From Elizabethkingia bruuniana (GTDB taxonomy: Bacteria; Bacteroidota; Bacteroidia; Flavobacteriales; Weeksellaceae), in NCBI RefSeq assembly GCF_002024805.1, contig NZ_CP014337.1:310001-374000 (forward strand): DNA of 64,000 bases. The letters run 5' to 3'. The notes under the pieces were generated by a model. That model was not told the origin of the DNA. It did no database searches and worked only from the letters and a program-made list of their open reading frames with translations. A program made the translations under genes and the position numbers. Below are positions 18,304 to 27,869 of the stretch, piece by piece (within the stretch, counting starts at the first letter, position 1; every line of letters begins with the position of its first letter).

Positions 18304-18342
18304 ATGGCGTACTGTGATAAAATAGTACGCCATATTTTTTTC
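18304..18342 (+). terminator. Intrinsic terminator after the DUF4377 gene
   Basis: ATGGCGTACT (18304-18313) pairs perfectly with AGTACGCCAT (18324-18333), followed by ATTTTTTTCTTTTT. Confidence 0.85.
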
Positions 18343-18395
18343 TTTTTAAATTCAACTCCCTAACTTCGTAGGGTTTTTTACAAAAACTAATATTT

Positions 18396-19724
18396 ATGAA
18401 AGTTGGAGTTGAGGCGGCTTCTTATTATGTGCCGCATTTGTATTTGGAAATTAAAGAGTTAGCAGAGAATAGAGGAATTGATCCATTAAAACTTGAGAAA
18501 GGACTAGGCCTCCACAAAATGGCTTTTCCGGATGTACATGAAGATGCTGCGACATTTGCCGCAGAAGCTTTGTTGAGGTTGATCAATGATTACAATATCA
18601 ATCCGAAAGAAATCAGCAGAGTATATCTGGGAACAGAAAGTGCTCTGGATGCCGCAAAGCCTACAGCAACCCTTGCTGTACAAATGGTAGAACAGGCTTT
18701 AGAAGACGAATATGGAAGCCGTAGTTTCAAAAACTGCGATACTTTAGATATGACCTTTGCTTGTATTGGTGGAGTAGATGCTTTGCAAAACGCTATTGAT
18801 TTTGTAAGAGTAAATCCTGATAAGAAAGCAGTTGTTATAGCATCAGACTATGCAAAATATGAATTAGCTTCAGGTGGAGAATATACACAAGGAGGCGGAG
18901 CTGTAGCTTTATTAGTATCTTCCAAACCAGATTTGTTGGAAATAGAGAATCATTGGGGAGTAGGAATGGAAAGTGTTTTTGATTTCTTCAAGCCAAGAAG
19001 ACACTATAATAAAACAGATCTGAATAATGCTCCGGAAAGTTTTCCTGATAAAATTGAAGTATTCTCCGATGAACCTGTTTTCGACGGACAATATTCAAAC
19101 GAATGTTTTAAAGACAGAATCCGTGAAGCTTACCAGCACTTTAAAGAAGAGAAAGGCGTTTCCGGAAATGCATTTGCAGACTGGAGATTTCTGATATTTC
19201 ACTTACCTTACGCATTCCATGGTAAAAGAATTTTTAGTGAAATTTTCGCTATCGAAAACAACCTGCCTCACGCTACAAATGAAGACCTGAAAGCTGTTGC
19301 CGGAAGTGATGCTTATAAGGCTCTGGTAAATGAAAAAATAGAAACTTCTCAACGTGCATCCTCAGAAATCGGTAACATGTATACAGCTTCAGTATTTATG
19401 GCATTACTGTCTGCACTGCAGGTATCTGCTAATGAAGGTGAAGATCTTAGCGGAAAGAAAATAGGCTTCTTTGCTTACGGGAGCGGTTCTAAGTCAAAAG
19501 TTTTCGAAGCTACAATAGGCGCTAACTGGAAAAGTGTTGTTGAAAAATGGAATCTCTTCGAAAATCTGAAGGAACGTCAATCCATTGATTTTGCTACTTA
19601 CGAAAAGCTTCACCGCAAACAGACTGAAGACTCTGTTGCAGCTGATAAAAAAGGATTTAAACTGGATTATACAGAAGCTGAAAATCCGGTTCTGAAAGGA
19701 GCTCGATATTATAAATATAAATAA
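18396..19724 (+). CDS. Hydroxymethylglutaryl-CoA synthase family protein
   Basis: A 442-residue thiolase-fold enzyme that condenses acetyl-CoA and acetoacetyl-CoA to HMG-CoA, feeding the mevalonate pathway. Catalytic residues are visible: Glu81 in LGTESALDAAKP, Cys123 in DMTFACIGGVDAL and His in LIFHLPYAFHGKR. The GSGSKSKVFEATIG motif near the C-terminus is also typical. MvaD lies upstream in the same window, but mevalonate kinase and HMG-CoA reductase were not seen here. Bounded by terminators on both sides, so a single-gene unit. Confidence 0.9.
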   Translation: MKVGVEAASYYVPHLYLEIKELAENRGIDPLKLEKGLGLHKMAFPDVHEDAATFAAEALLRLINDYNINPKEISRVYLGTESALDAAKPTATLAVQMVEQALEDEYGSRSFKNCDTLDMTFACIGGVDALQNAIDFVRVNPDKKAVVIASDYAKYELASGGEYTQGGGAVALLVSSKPDLLEIENHWGVGMESVFDFFKPRRHYNKTDLNNAPESFPDKIEVFSDEPVFDGQYSNECFKDRIREAYQHFKEEKGVSGNAFADWRFLIFHLPYAFHGKRIFSEIFAIENNLPHATNEDLKAVAGSDAYKALVNEKIETSQRASSEIGNMYTASVFMALLSALQVSANEGEDLSGKKIGFFAYGSGSKSKVFEATIGANWKSVVEKWNLFENLKERQSIDFATYEKLHRKQTEDSVAADKKGFKLDYTEAENPVLKGARYYKYK

Positions 19725-19730
19725 TAGCTA

Positions 19731-19765
19731 AAGAAACCGCAGTTTATCTGCGGTTTCTTATTTGT
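19731..19765 (+). terminator. Intrinsic terminator after HMG-CoA synthase
   Basis: AAGAAACCGCAG (19731-19742), loop TTTAT, CTGCGGTTTCTT (19748-19759), then ATTTGT. Confidence 0.75.
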
Positions 19766-19836
19766 CTATTCTGTAAAGTATTTAGCTATATTTGTTAGAA
19801 TATAGAAATATTATAGTTAAACTTTATTACTTCTGA

Positions 19837-21039
19837 ATGAAATCAGCCCGTTATTACTCCTTAGATGTATTTCGTGGTGCCACGGTAGCACTAATGATTT
19901 TAGTAAATAATCCAGGAACCTGGTCTGCGATATACCCACCTTTAGAACATGCTAAATGGCATGGCTGTACCCCTACGGATCTGGTTTTTCCATTTTTTCT
20001 TTTTGCAGTAGGAAACGCTATGACTTTTGTGATACCTAAATTTCAACAGCAGAATAGCTCCGTTTTTTGGAAAAAGGTGATTAAAAGAACATTATTAATC
20101 TTTGGTATAGGATTGTTTCTTAACTGGTGCCCTTTTTTTAAATGGAATCATGATAGTTTAAGCTTTATAAGCTGGGAAAGCTCTGATGGAAGTGGAGTTC
20201 GTATTATGGGAGTACTGCAAAGAATTGCCATTGCTTACTTTTTTGCATCGGTTATTGCCTATTACTTCAAAGAGAAAATGGTTTTATGGATTAGTGGTGC
20301 ATTGCTGGTTATTTACTGTTTACTCACCTCATTGTTGGGCGGAGCAGATCCATATAGTATAGAAGGTTTTATCGGTGTATCAATAGATCATAGCATATTG
20401 GGAATAGCACATGAATACAAAGGAGAAGGAGTTCCTTTTGATCCTGAAGGTTTATTTAGTACTATTCCTGCAATTCCACAGGTTTTATTCGGTTATCTGA
20501 TAGGCAATTATATTCAGAAGAAAGGCAATATTCAATGGTTTGGGAAATCTCTGAAAGAAAATAGTATCTACTCTATGTTGTCTGGGCTTTTTGTCCTGGG
20601 GATTATAGCATTATTTATTTCTTATGTATGGCAATTAGACTTTCCATACAATAAGAAGATATGGAGTAGTTCCTATACCTTGCTGACTACAGGGTTGGCT
20701 ATAACAGTTCTGGGAGTGTTAATATGGTTTATTGAAATTCTTGAGATAAGAAATAAATTAATGAAATTCTTTGATGTATTTGGTAAGAACCCCTTATTTA
20801 TATATGTTATCAGTGGAGTAGTACCTAGATTATTCAGTCTCATCAGACTTGAAAATGGAATGGATGATAAAGGGAAAATAAAATATTTTTCGCCATTGGG
20901 GTGGTTTCATAAGCATGTATGTGAGCCGATATCCTATTCACCAGAGCTTGGGTCTTTTCTATATGCACTTATTTTTCTTGGATTCTGTTGGCTATTGGCC
21001 TACTGGCTGGATAAAAAGAAGATCTATATTAAAGTGTAA
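19837..21039 (+). CDS. Heparan-alpha-glucosaminide N-acetyltransferase-like membrane protein (DUF5009/NagX type)
   Basis: A 400-residue polytopic membrane protein with about ten hydrophobic segments. The N-terminal SLDVFRGATVALMILVNNPG and HGCTPTDLVFPFFLFAVGNAM motifs place it in the acyltransferase family related to lysosomal HGSNAT and bacterial NagX/DUF5009, which transfers acetyl groups across the membrane to amino sugars. The catalytic-type His (WHGCTP) is present. Monocistronic. Its substrate is inferred from the family only. Confidence 0.85.
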   Translation: MKSARYYSLDVFRGATVALMILVNNPGTWSAIYPPLEHAKWHGCTPTDLVFPFFLFAVGNAMTFVIPKFQQQNSSVFWKKVIKRTLLIFGIGLFLNWCPFFKWNHDSLSFISWESSDGSGVRIMGVLQRIAIAYFFASVIAYYFKEKMVLWISGALLVIYCLLTSLLGGADPYSIEGFIGVSIDHSILGIAHEYKGEGVPFDPEGLFSTIPAIPQVLFGYLIGNYIQKKGNIQWFGKSLKENSIYSMLSGLFVLGIIALFISYVWQLDFPYNKKIWSSSYTLLTTGLAITVLGVLIWFIEILEIRNKLMKFFDVFGKNPLFIYVISGVVPRLFSLIRLENGMDDKGKIKYFSPLGWFHKHVCEPISYSPELGSFLYALIFLGFCWLLAYWLDKKKIYIKV

Positions 21040-21100
21040 ATATTGCGCTCGAATAATAATGTAATCAGGAAATTAAAATTTGTAAATTTGAAGTAAATTG

Positions 21101-21331
21101 ATGGAAATGAATACAGCAGAACTAAAAATTGACATAATAAATAAAATAACCAGGCTCAAGGAGGCACGTATAGTTGAAGAAATTCAAAAGATATTAGACT
21201 TTGAATTAGATCAGGGTATTTTTCAGTTAAGTGATGCACAAAATAAAAGAATTATTGAAGCAGCTCAGGATGATTATTTAACAGATGAGCAAGCAAATAA
21301 GGATATTGATGAATGGCTGCAAGGAAAATAA
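21101..21331 (+). CDS. Antitoxin of a type II toxin-antitoxin pair
   Basis: A 76-residue acidic protein from ATG 21101 (a TTG at 21098 would add one residue; ATG 21107 is another option). Two predicted helices (TAELKIDIINKITRLKEARIVEEIQKIL) and an acidic tail (DYLTDEQANKDIDEWLQGK) resemble the ParD/RelB-like antitoxins common in Bacteroidetes. It overlaps the toxin gene by 19 bases, so the two are translationally coupled. A TAAATTTG promoter-like box lies at 21083-21090. Confidence 0.75.
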   Translation: MEMNTAELKIDIINKITRLKEARIVEEIQKILDFELDQGIFQLSDAQNKRIIEAAQDDYLTDEQANKDIDEWLQGK

Positions 21332-21609
21332 TCTGGACGCAAAAAGCAAATCTTGAACGAAAAGCTATTCTTGAATACTGGATTGAAAGAAATAAATCCA
21401 AAAAGTTTAGTATTAAACTAAACAAACTTATAATAAGCACTATAAAGCAGGTTGCTGAAAATCCTGGTATAGGACGCAAAACTAATTTGGAAAATGTTCG
21501 GGTAAAGATTATTCGTGACTATCTGCTTTTCTATGAATTTGATGAAAACTATTTGAAAGTTTTAACCCTCTGGGATGGAAGAAGAGATGAAAACTCATTA
21601 CAAGTTTGA
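21313..21609 (+). CDS. RelE/ParE-family toxin
   Basis: A 98-residue basic protein of the RelE/ParE fold: N-terminal IIWTQKANLERKAILEYWIER, central KQVAENPGIGRKTN and C-terminal VRVKIIRDYLLFYEFDENYLKVLTLWDGRRD, the last matching the family signature. ParE-type members poison gyrase and RelE-type ones cut mRNA on the ribosome; the sequence looks more ParE-like, but the activity is not decidable by eye. It overlaps the antitoxin gene upstream. Confidence 0.85.
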   Translation: MAARKIIWTQKANLERKAILEYWIERNKSKKFSIKLNKLIISTIKQVAENPGIGRKTNLENVRVKIIRDYLLFYEFDENYLKVLTLWDGRRDENSLQV

Positions 21610-21824
21610 TACTCTTCGATAATTCGTCAAGCTCATTACAGGCTTGGCTCAGAATAACATTGTTCTCCAAAAAGATTTTTATTTTAGAGATGTCAGGCCG
21701 AGTTCAATCTATAGTGAGCCTAACGAGAACTATCAAAGCTTAATGTTTTTTTGAATTAAAATTAAACAGGCTAATAAATACACTAAACCAATAACTTGGC
21801 AAAACAATCCTGTAAATTAAAATC

Positions 21825-22748
21825 CTAGAATTTTAATTCTATAGAATCCTGAAATATTTTAGGAGTGATTCCCTCATGCTGCCTAAAAATCCGGGTAAAG
21901 TAATTGGTGTCCGCAAAACCAGTCTGGAAAGCAACTTCTTTTATGCTTTCATGTCTGGCCAGAAGTTCTTTTGCTTTTTTTATACGTTCTGCCAGAATAA
22001 ATCTGTTAGGTGAAATTCCCAACTCTTCTTTAAACATTTTAAAGAAATTAGATTTGCTTACATAGGCAACATTTGCAATCTGATCTATTGTAAGTTTTTG
22101 GTGCAGATTCTTTTTGATAAACTCAATAGCAAATCCAATGTGGGACTTGCTTTTTATAAGGCATTTCTCAACAAGGTTTCGGCCTTGTGTCTGCATTAGC
22201 CGGATTAATAATTCTTTCAACGCAAAGTCTGCCATAACATCCTTCTGAGGGTTGTCATCCATAGCTATACGAATAATATTATTAGTGGTAAGTGCCAAAG
22301 CAGGAGTATTAAAAAGGTAGAATTCATCCATAGAAATATTCCAGTTAGAAGCCTCATCTACTTTTGGCGACCGGAAGTTAAGTTCATTCAGAGAATTTTC
22401 CACAAAGTCAGGATTAAAGCTTAGGGTAATACACTGCGATGGAGTCTTATCAGCTTCCGGAAAATCAATAATCATAGTTTCACCAGGGGCTACCAAAACG
22501 CTTTCCCCCGGAAGATATTCGAAATAATCCGTTTTCCCGTCCAGCTTCATTCGTTTTTTTCCCTGAAGCATTCCGGTAAAAGTGAGGTTTTCAAAGTTCA
22601 GCTTCACATTAGAAGCACTTCTGTGGGTTTCATAAATGCTGAACTCACAATTTTGCATACCAAAGGTCGTCTTGTTCTCTATAAAATTAGAAAGCTGATT
22701 TTCTTTTAAAAGTGCAAGTGTATTTACCAAAGACTTTGCATTTTCCAT
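21825..22748 (-). CDS. AraC family transcriptional regulator
   Basis: A 307-residue activator with an N-terminal AraC-binding-type beta domain (residues 1-190) and a C-terminal double helix-turn-helix (LTIDQIANVAYVSKSNFFKMFKEE; SIKEVAFQTGFADTNYFTRIFRQHEG). It is divergently transcribed from the aldehyde dehydrogenase gene, with 186 bases between the starts. The same arrangement, AraC next to an ExaC/AldB-type dehydrogenase, is known in many bacteria, so it very likely activates the aldehyde module in response to an aldehyde or alcohol. Confidence 0.9.
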   Translation of the reverse strand: MENAKSLVNTLALLKENQLSNFIENKTTFGMQNCEFSIYETHRSASNVKLNFENLTFTGMLQGKKRMKLDGKTDYFEYLPGESVLVAPGETMIIDFPEADKTPSQCITLSFNPDFVENSLNELNFRSPKVDEASNWNISMDEFYLFNTPALALTTNNIIRIAMDDNPQKDVMADFALKELLIRLMQTQGRNLVEKCLIKSKSHIGFAIEFIKKNLHQKLTIDQIANVAYVSKSNFFKMFKEELGISPNRFILAERIKKAKELLARHESIKEVAFQTGFADTNYFTRIFRQHEGITPKIFQDSIELKF

Positions 22749-22934
22749 GACTCCTTTTTTTAACTGTGATTTATAAAAGTATTAAATAAAAATCAAACAG
22801 ATCCATAAAGTATTGTTAATGAAATGATAAAATTAACAGGTAAAGATTATTGTGCTATAAAAATGGAATATTATGCTATGTGTTTGGTCATAGAGTAGAT
22901 AACTTCGGTTGAAGGAGATTTTAAAAAAATAATT

Positions 22935-24467
22935 ATGAGTACTACAGAAGCTGTGCTTGCAGAAGATAAAGCACTAAAAAGACCTGAGTTCAAGGCAAAA
23001 TATGATAATTATATCGGTGGTAAATTTACAGCCCCGGTATTAGGTGGTTATTTCGATGTGGTTTCACCAATAGATGGAAAAGTTTTTACTAAAGTAGCAC
23101 ACTCTACTAAAGAAGATACTGCGCTGGCAGTTGATACAGCTTATGAAGCTTTTAAATCGTGGAAAAATACATCTGCTACAGAGCGCAGTATTATGCTGAA
23201 CAAAATTGCAGATCGTATAGAACAAAATCTGGATTATATTGCTGCTGTGGAAACCGTAGATAATGGAAAAGCTGTTCGGGAGACACTGGCTGCGGATATT
23301 CCGTTGGCAATTGATCATTTCAGATATTTTGCAAGCGTTATCAGAGCAGAAGAAGGTTCACATAATGAACTGGATAAAGATACCGTTTCACTAATTGTAA
23401 ATGAACCTTTAGGGGTTATCGCTCAGATTATTCCATGGAACTTTCCGATTCTTATGGCTGTGTGGAAATTAGCGCCGGCATTAGCTGCAGGGAACTGTGT
23501 GGTTCTGAAACCTGCAGAAAGTACACCCGTATCTATTATGGTTTTAATGGAACTAATCGGAGATCTTATTCCTGATGGTGTTGTTAATATTGTTAATGGC
23601 TTTGGGGCAGAGCTTGGGCGTGTATTGGTTACCAATCCTAAAGTATCTAAAGCAGCATTTACAGGATCTACAGCAACAGGTCGTATGGTAATGCAGTATG
23701 CTACAGAAAACATTATTCCTGTAACACTGGAATTAGGAGGTAAATCGCCAAATATATTCTTTAATTCGGTAATGGATGCAGATGACGAGTTCCTGGATAA
23801 AGCTATTGAAGGAGCCGTTTTATTTGCTCTTAACCAAGGTGAAATCTGTACCTGTCCATCCAGATTACTGGTTCAGGAAGATATTTATGATGCATTTATT
23901 GAAAGAGTCATAGACCGTGTGAACAAAATTAAAGTTGGAAATCCGTTGGATCCGACTGTAATGATGGGGGCACAGGCCTCTCAGATTCAGAAAGATAAAA
24001 TATTGTCTTATATAAACCTCGGAAAAGAAGAAGGAGCAGAAGTATTAACAGGAGGAGACGTGAATAATGTAGGTGAAGGTCTGGAAGATGGATTCTATAT
24101 CCAGCCAACACTATTCAGAGGAAATAATAAGATGAGAATTTTCCAGGAAGAAATCTTTGGACCAGTACTGGCCGTTACGACTTTTAAAGATGAAGAAGAA
24201 GCAATTGCTATTGCAAACGATACCATCTATGGACTGGGTGCAGGTGTGTGGACACGGGATGCACACCAATTATACCGTATTCCGAGAGCAGTTGAAGCTG
24301 GAAGAGTATGGGTGAATCAGTATCATTCTTATCCTGCAGGAGCACCGTTTGGAGGATATAAACAATCTGGAATCGGAAGAGAAAATCATAAAATGATGCT
24401 TGACCATTACCGCCAGACCAAAAATATGCTGATCTCTTATAATAAGAACAAATTAGGCTTTTTTTAA
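22935..24467 (+). CDS. Aldehyde dehydrogenase, ExaC/AldB type
   Basis: A 510-residue NAD(P)-dependent aldehyde dehydrogenase. Signatures include IIPWNFPILMAVWKLAPALAAG, the nucleotide loop AFTGSTATGR, the catalytic glutamate in LELGGKSPNIF and the catalytic cysteine in NQGEICTCPSR. The CTCPSR form is typical of AldB/ExaC enzymes that oxidise acetaldehyde and other short aldehydes. It heads a group with alcohol dehydrogenase (24669) and DUF779 (25748), opposite an AraC regulator. A hairpin at 24482-24524 follows it. Confidence 0.92.
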   Translation: MSTTEAVLAEDKALKRPEFKAKYDNYIGGKFTAPVLGGYFDVVSPIDGKVFTKVAHSTKEDTALAVDTAYEAFKSWKNTSATERSIMLNKIADRIEQNLDYIAAVETVDNGKAVRETLAADIPLAIDHFRYFASVIRAEEGSHNELDKDTVSLIVNEPLGVIAQIIPWNFPILMAVWKLAPALAAGNCVVLKPAESTPVSIMVLMELIGDLIPDGVVNIVNGFGAELGRVLVTNPKVSKAAFTGSTATGRMVMQYATENIIPVTLELGGKSPNIFFNSVMDADDEFLDKAIEGAVLFALNQGEICTCPSRLLVQEDIYDAFIERVIDRVNKIKVGNPLDPTVMMGAQASQIQKDKILSYINLGKEEGAEVLTGGDVNNVGEGLEDGFYIQPTLFRGNNKMRIFQEEIFGPVLAVTTFKDEEEAIAIANDTIYGLGAGVWTRDAHQLYRIPRAVEAGRVWVNQYHSYPAGAPFGGYKQSGIGRENHKMMLDHYRQTKNMLISYNKNKLGFF

Positions 24468-24481
24468 ATAGTGTGTTTGAG

Positions 24482-24528
24482 CAACTAAACCTGGAAGATA
24501 TAAATATTCTGAAAGGTTTAGTTGTTTA
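24482..24528 (+). terminator. Hairpin after the aldehyde dehydrogenase gene
   Basis: CAACTAAACCT (24482-24492) pairs with AGGTTTAGTTG (24514-24524), followed by TTTATT. The T-run is short, so termination may be partial. Confidence 0.5.
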
Positions 24529-24599
24529 TTATCCGTTATATAATCCGAGTATGGTGTAAGAAACTTGGTGCATTAAAAACAGCATTATGCAAATGAATG

Positions 24600-24619
24600 T
24601 TTTGTGTCCTTGTGTTGAC
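24600..24619. repeat. Dispersed repeat fragment related to 15134-15146
   Basis: The intergenic sequence contains TGTGTCCTTGTGTTGA, close to the right arm of the inverted repeat at 15061-15146. No left arm is seen here. Confidence 0.35.
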
Positions 24620-24668
24620 TATGAATTTTTGAATTTTATATAGAATTCAAACTAAAATAAAAGTAAAT

Positions 24669-25706
24669 ATGATTCCAAAAACAATGAAAGCAGCGGTTGT
24701 CCAGGGTTATGGAGAACCATTAAAGATTCAGGAAGTACCGGTGAGAGAACCTGGCCGTTATGAAGTATTGGTAAAAGTAATGGCGTGTGGTGTCTGCCAT
24801 ACCGACTTACATGCTGTAGACGGAGACTGGCCGGCTAAACCAAAAATGCCGTTGATTCCGGGTCATGAAGGTGTAGGTATTGTTGTTGCTTGTGGTCCGG
24901 ATGCTATGGTAAAAGAAGGTGATGCTGTCGGAGTTCCTTGGTTATATAGTGCTTGTGGATGCTGTGATTATTGTATAACAGGTTGGGAAACACTTTGTGA
25001 AACCCAACAGAATGGAGGATATAGTGTAGATGGAGGATTTGCTGAATATGTAATTGCAGATTCCCGATACGTGGGACATCTGAAATCTAATGTCAATTTT
25101 CTAGAGATTGCGCCAATTTTGTGTGCCGGAGTTACCGTCTATAAAGGATTAAAAGAAACAGAAACCAAACCTGGTGAATGGGTTGCTATTTCCGGAATTG
25201 GCGGATTAGGCCACGTTGCTGTACAATATGCAAAAGCAATGGGAATGCATGTCGCAGCTATAGATGTTGCAGATGATAAGCTGGAGCTGGCAAAAAAACT
25301 AGGTGCAGATATTACTGTAAATGCAAAAACGACCGATCCGGGTACCTACTTGCATAAAGAAGTGGGTGGAATGCATGGCGCTTTGATAACAGCTGTTTCC
25401 CCGATCGCCTTTAAACAAGGAATCGATGTGCTTAGAAGAAAAGGAACTATTGCCCTGAACGGGCTTCCTCCAGGATCATTTGAGCTTCCTATTTTTGAAA
25501 CGGTACTAAAGAGGATTACAGTAAGAGGCTCTATTGTAGGGACAAGAAAAGATTTGCAGGAGGCATTGGATTTTGCCAATGAAGGCTTGGTAAAAGCTAC
25601 AGTGACTTCAGCAAAATTGGAAGATATTAATGATGTTTTTGATAAAATGAAAAAAGGCCAGATCGACGGAAGAATAGTCCTGGACATTGCAGGAAGTCAA
25701 AACTAA
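24669..25706 (+). CDS. adhP: Zinc-dependent alcohol dehydrogenase AdhP
   Basis: A 345-residue medium-chain dehydrogenase that interconverts primary alcohols and aldehydes. The catalytic zinc site [16 protein letters not shown] and PGHEGVGIV are present, followed by a structural zinc lobe with four cysteines ([15 protein letters not shown]) and the Rossmann motif [17 protein letters not shown]. It lies 201 bases after the aldehyde dehydrogenase gene and 41 before the DUF779 gene on the same strand; the three probably respond together to the AraC regulator. Confidence 0.93.
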   Translation: MIPKTMKAAVVQGYGEPLKIQEVPVREPGRYEVLVKVMACGVCHTDLHAVDGDWPAKPKMPLIPGHEGVGIVVACGPDAMVKEGDAVGVPWLYSACGCCDYCITGWETLCETQQNGGYSVDGGFAEYVIADSRYVGHLKSNVNFLEIAPILCAGVTVYKGLKETETKPGEWVAISGIGGLGHVAVQYAKAMGMHVAAIDVADDKLELAKKLGADITVNAKTTDPGTYLHKEVGGMHGALITAVSPIAFKQGIDVLRRKGTIALNGLPPGSFELPIFETVLKRITVRGSIVGTRKDLQEALDFANEGLVKATVTSAKLEDINDVFDKMKKGQIDGRIVLDIAGSQN

Positions 25707-25747
25707 CAGATAAGTATTTAATTTTTTTAATGATGTAAAAATAGGTT

Positions 25748-26125
25748 ATGATTTCCAGGCTGGATATAACAGATAAAGCATTGTCTGTAGTAAATGAGTT
25801 AGAAGAAAAATATGGGCCGTTAATGTTTTATCAGGCTGGCGGATGCTGTGAAGGAACTCAGCCTCAGTGTTTTGAAAAAGGAGGTTTTTTTCCGCGGATG
25901 AATGATGTTCTGCTCGGTCATATTAAAGAATATGAATTCTGGGTAGACAGAGATTTATTTGAATATTGGCAGTATTCACATTTTACGCTAGATGTTCTGG
26001 ACGGCTATGGCCCTGGAGGATTTTCTCTGGAAACACCATTGGGGAAAACCTTTAAAATACATTACAGGTTATTTACTCCTGAAGAACTGGAAAATCTGGA
26101 ACCCGTAAAAAGAAATGATGCTTAG
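25748..26125 (+). CDS. DUF779 domain-containing protein
   Basis: A 125-residue protein of the DUF779 family, which is habitually encoded beside ExaC/AldB-type aldehyde dehydrogenases. It has a conserved cysteine-rich front (FYQAGGCCEGTQPQCFEKGG) and LDVLDGYGPGGFSLETPLG. The cysteines could bind a metal; function is unknown. It forms the tail of the aldehyde module and ends at a strong bidirectional terminator. Confidence 0.88.
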   Translation: MISRLDITDKALSVVNELEEKYGPLMFYQAGGCCEGTQPQCFEKGGFFPRMNDVLLGHIKEYEFWVDRDLFEYWQYSHFTLDVLDGYGPGGFSLETPLGKTFKIHYRLFTPEELENLEPVKRNDA

Positions 26126-26128
26126 ATA

Positions 26129-26161
26129 TAAAAAAAGTGAACCATTTGGTTCACTTTTTTT
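26129..26161. terminator. Bidirectional intrinsic terminator
   Basis: AAAAAAAGTGAACC (26130-26143) pairs with GGTTCACTTTTTTT (26148-26161), between the convergent DUF779 gene and the M28 peptidase gene. A-runs on one side and T-runs on the other make it suitable for both strands. Confidence 0.85.
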
Positions 26162-26167
26162 ATAGTA

Positions 26168-27712
26168 TTAGTTGGTTCCTTTACGTTTAGGTTCCTTTAC
26201 CTCAGGCCAGCTTTGTCCTGCAGGCATAGTACGTTTCTGTCTGCTTACCAGTTCGGGTTCTTCCGAAGCCATATAAGCCATAACTGCAGCTGCAATTACG
26301 TTGTTCTTTACTTCATCAAACATAATTTTGTCATAAGTATCCCTGTTGGTATGCCATGTATAGCCAAAGTAACCCCAGTTAAGAGAACTTAATGAAATCC
26401 CCGGTACACCAGCTGCTACAAAAGATGCATGGTCAGATCCACCGCCGCCAGGCATTCCCGGAAACGACGTTTCGATATGTTTACCCACATTTTTAGGAAG
26501 AGCTGTCATCCAGCGGGTAAGGTAATCATAAGAATCTACAAAACCTTGTCCCTGAATATTAACAACACGGCCTGTTCCGTTATCCTGATTAAATGCTGCC
26601 TGTGTATTTTTGATAATTTCAGGATTATCCATTACAAATGCTCTGGAACCGTTTAGTCCTTGTTCTTCGCTTCCCCAATGTCCTATAATAATAGTTCTTT
26701 TGTTGTTAGGGTAGTATTTTTTTAGGATTCTTGCAGCTTCCATCATGGTAATAGTACCTGTTCCGTTGTCTGTAGCTCCCTGTGCTCCGTCCCACGAATC
26801 GAAGTGAGCAGAAAGGATTACATATTCGTTTGGTTTTTCTTTTCCTTCAATTCTTGCAATGGTATTAAAAGACTTAGCTGTTCCCAGATTTTTAGATTGA
26901 GCATTTACTTTTATTGTCGGTTTTTTGCCATTCAAAGCCAGACGATAAAGCATTCCGTAATCTTCAACAGCAATATCTATCATCGGGATGTTTTTGGTTT
27001 TAGCTCCAAAAATTCTGTTAGCTCCCATAATACCAGTCCAGTTAGAAATAGCAATACCAGCTGCACCCGCTTTTTCTAATGCTTCAGGAAGAGTATTGTT
27101 ATCATAACCTGTATTTTTAATTAAAGTCCTGAAATCTTCAGCATCTTTATCTCTTTGTGCTTTAAACTTCTCGTACAATTCCGGAGTAGCAAATTCTTTT
27201 AGTTGATAGTCAGGGCGGCCGGATCTTTGATATTGTGCCATCAATACAAATTTGCCCTTAATTCCTTTTAACCATTCTGTAAATTCAGAAGGATTATTCA
27301 CTTTAGGAAGTATTACCACCTCAGCATCTATTGCTTTTTTGGTAGCAGGAGACCATGCCAGCTGCATCGATTCCAGACTTTTTACACGCGGTGAAGTCAT
27401 TTCTACCTGTGTAATTCCTCTTTGCCAAGAAGCCCATTCACCAAACTGTTGGTTTTGCGCATCGATTCCCCAGCCTTTATATTTTTCTACAGCCCAGTCG
27501 TTAGCTTGCTTCATTGCAGGCGAACCTACCAAACGTGGGCCAATAACATCTAATAACTCAAAAGCCAAATTTTCTAACTGAGAATTATTATTAGCTTCAT
27601 TTACAATGTTTTGAACTACAGGATTTAATTTTTCCTGTGAAGTTTGCTGGGCCGACCAGAATTGCGCCGAAATAGCTAACGCAGAAAGCGTAATTTTTTT
27701 GTACATATTCAT
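26168..27712 (-). CDS. M28 family metallopeptidase (aminopeptidase / carboxypeptidase Q type)
   Basis: A 514-residue exported peptidase. Signal sequence of about 20 residues (ITLSALAISAQFWSAQ), then a PA-like insert (residues ~130-270) and the M28 catalytic domain. Zinc ligands and catalytic residues are seen in VILSAHFDSWDGAQGATDNGTG (His and Asp), HWGSEEQGLNGS (two Glu), QDNGTG and WHTNRDTYD (His). It probably trims peptides in the periplasm or outside. A convergent neighbour ends at the shared terminator. Confidence 0.9.
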   Translation of the reverse strand: MNMYKKITLSALAISAQFWSAQQTSQEKLNPVVQNIVNEANNNSQLENLAFELLDVIGPRLVGSPAMKQANDWAVEKYKGWGIDAQNQQFGEWASWQRGITQVEMTSPRVKSLESMQLAWSPATKKAIDAEVVILPKVNNPSEFTEWLKGIKGKFVLMAQYQRSGRPDYQLKEFATPELYEKFKAQRDKDAEDFRTLIKNTGYDNNTLPEALEKAGAAGIAISNWTGIMGANRIFGAKTKNIPMIDIAVEDYGMLYRLALNGKKPTIKVNAQSKNLGTAKSFNTIARIEGKEKPNEYVILSAHFDSWDGAQGATDNGTGTITMMEAARILKKYYPNNKRTIIIGHWGSEEQGLNGSRAFVMDNPEIIKNTQAAFNQDNGTGRVVNIQGQGFVDSYDYLTRWMTALPKNVGKHIETSFPGMPGGGGSDHASFVAAGVPGISLSSLNWGYFGYTWHTNRDTYDKIMFDEVKNNVIAAAVMAYMASEEPELVSRQKRTMPAGQSWPEVKEPKRKGTN

Positions 27713-27798
27713 ACTCTTTTCATTTATATATTTCGGAGTCTAAATTAACGAATAATAAAAGTTTTACCAAGTTTATGGTCTTTTGTTTTAAGATTATT

Positions 27799-27831
27799 TT
27801 TGATATGGTTGATAAATTATAGTTATTTTTG
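27799..27831 (+). promoter_or_regulatory. Bacteroidetes-type promoter for the GNAT gene
   Basis: TTTG (27799-27802) and TATTTTTG (27824-27831) are 21 bases apart, with ATG 27870 about 38 bases downstream of the -7 box. This is one of the better matches to TTTG/TAnnTTTG in the window. Confidence 0.5.
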
Positions 27832-27869
27832 TTTAAACTTTATAAAATAGATAAAAATAGTAGTGGTTT

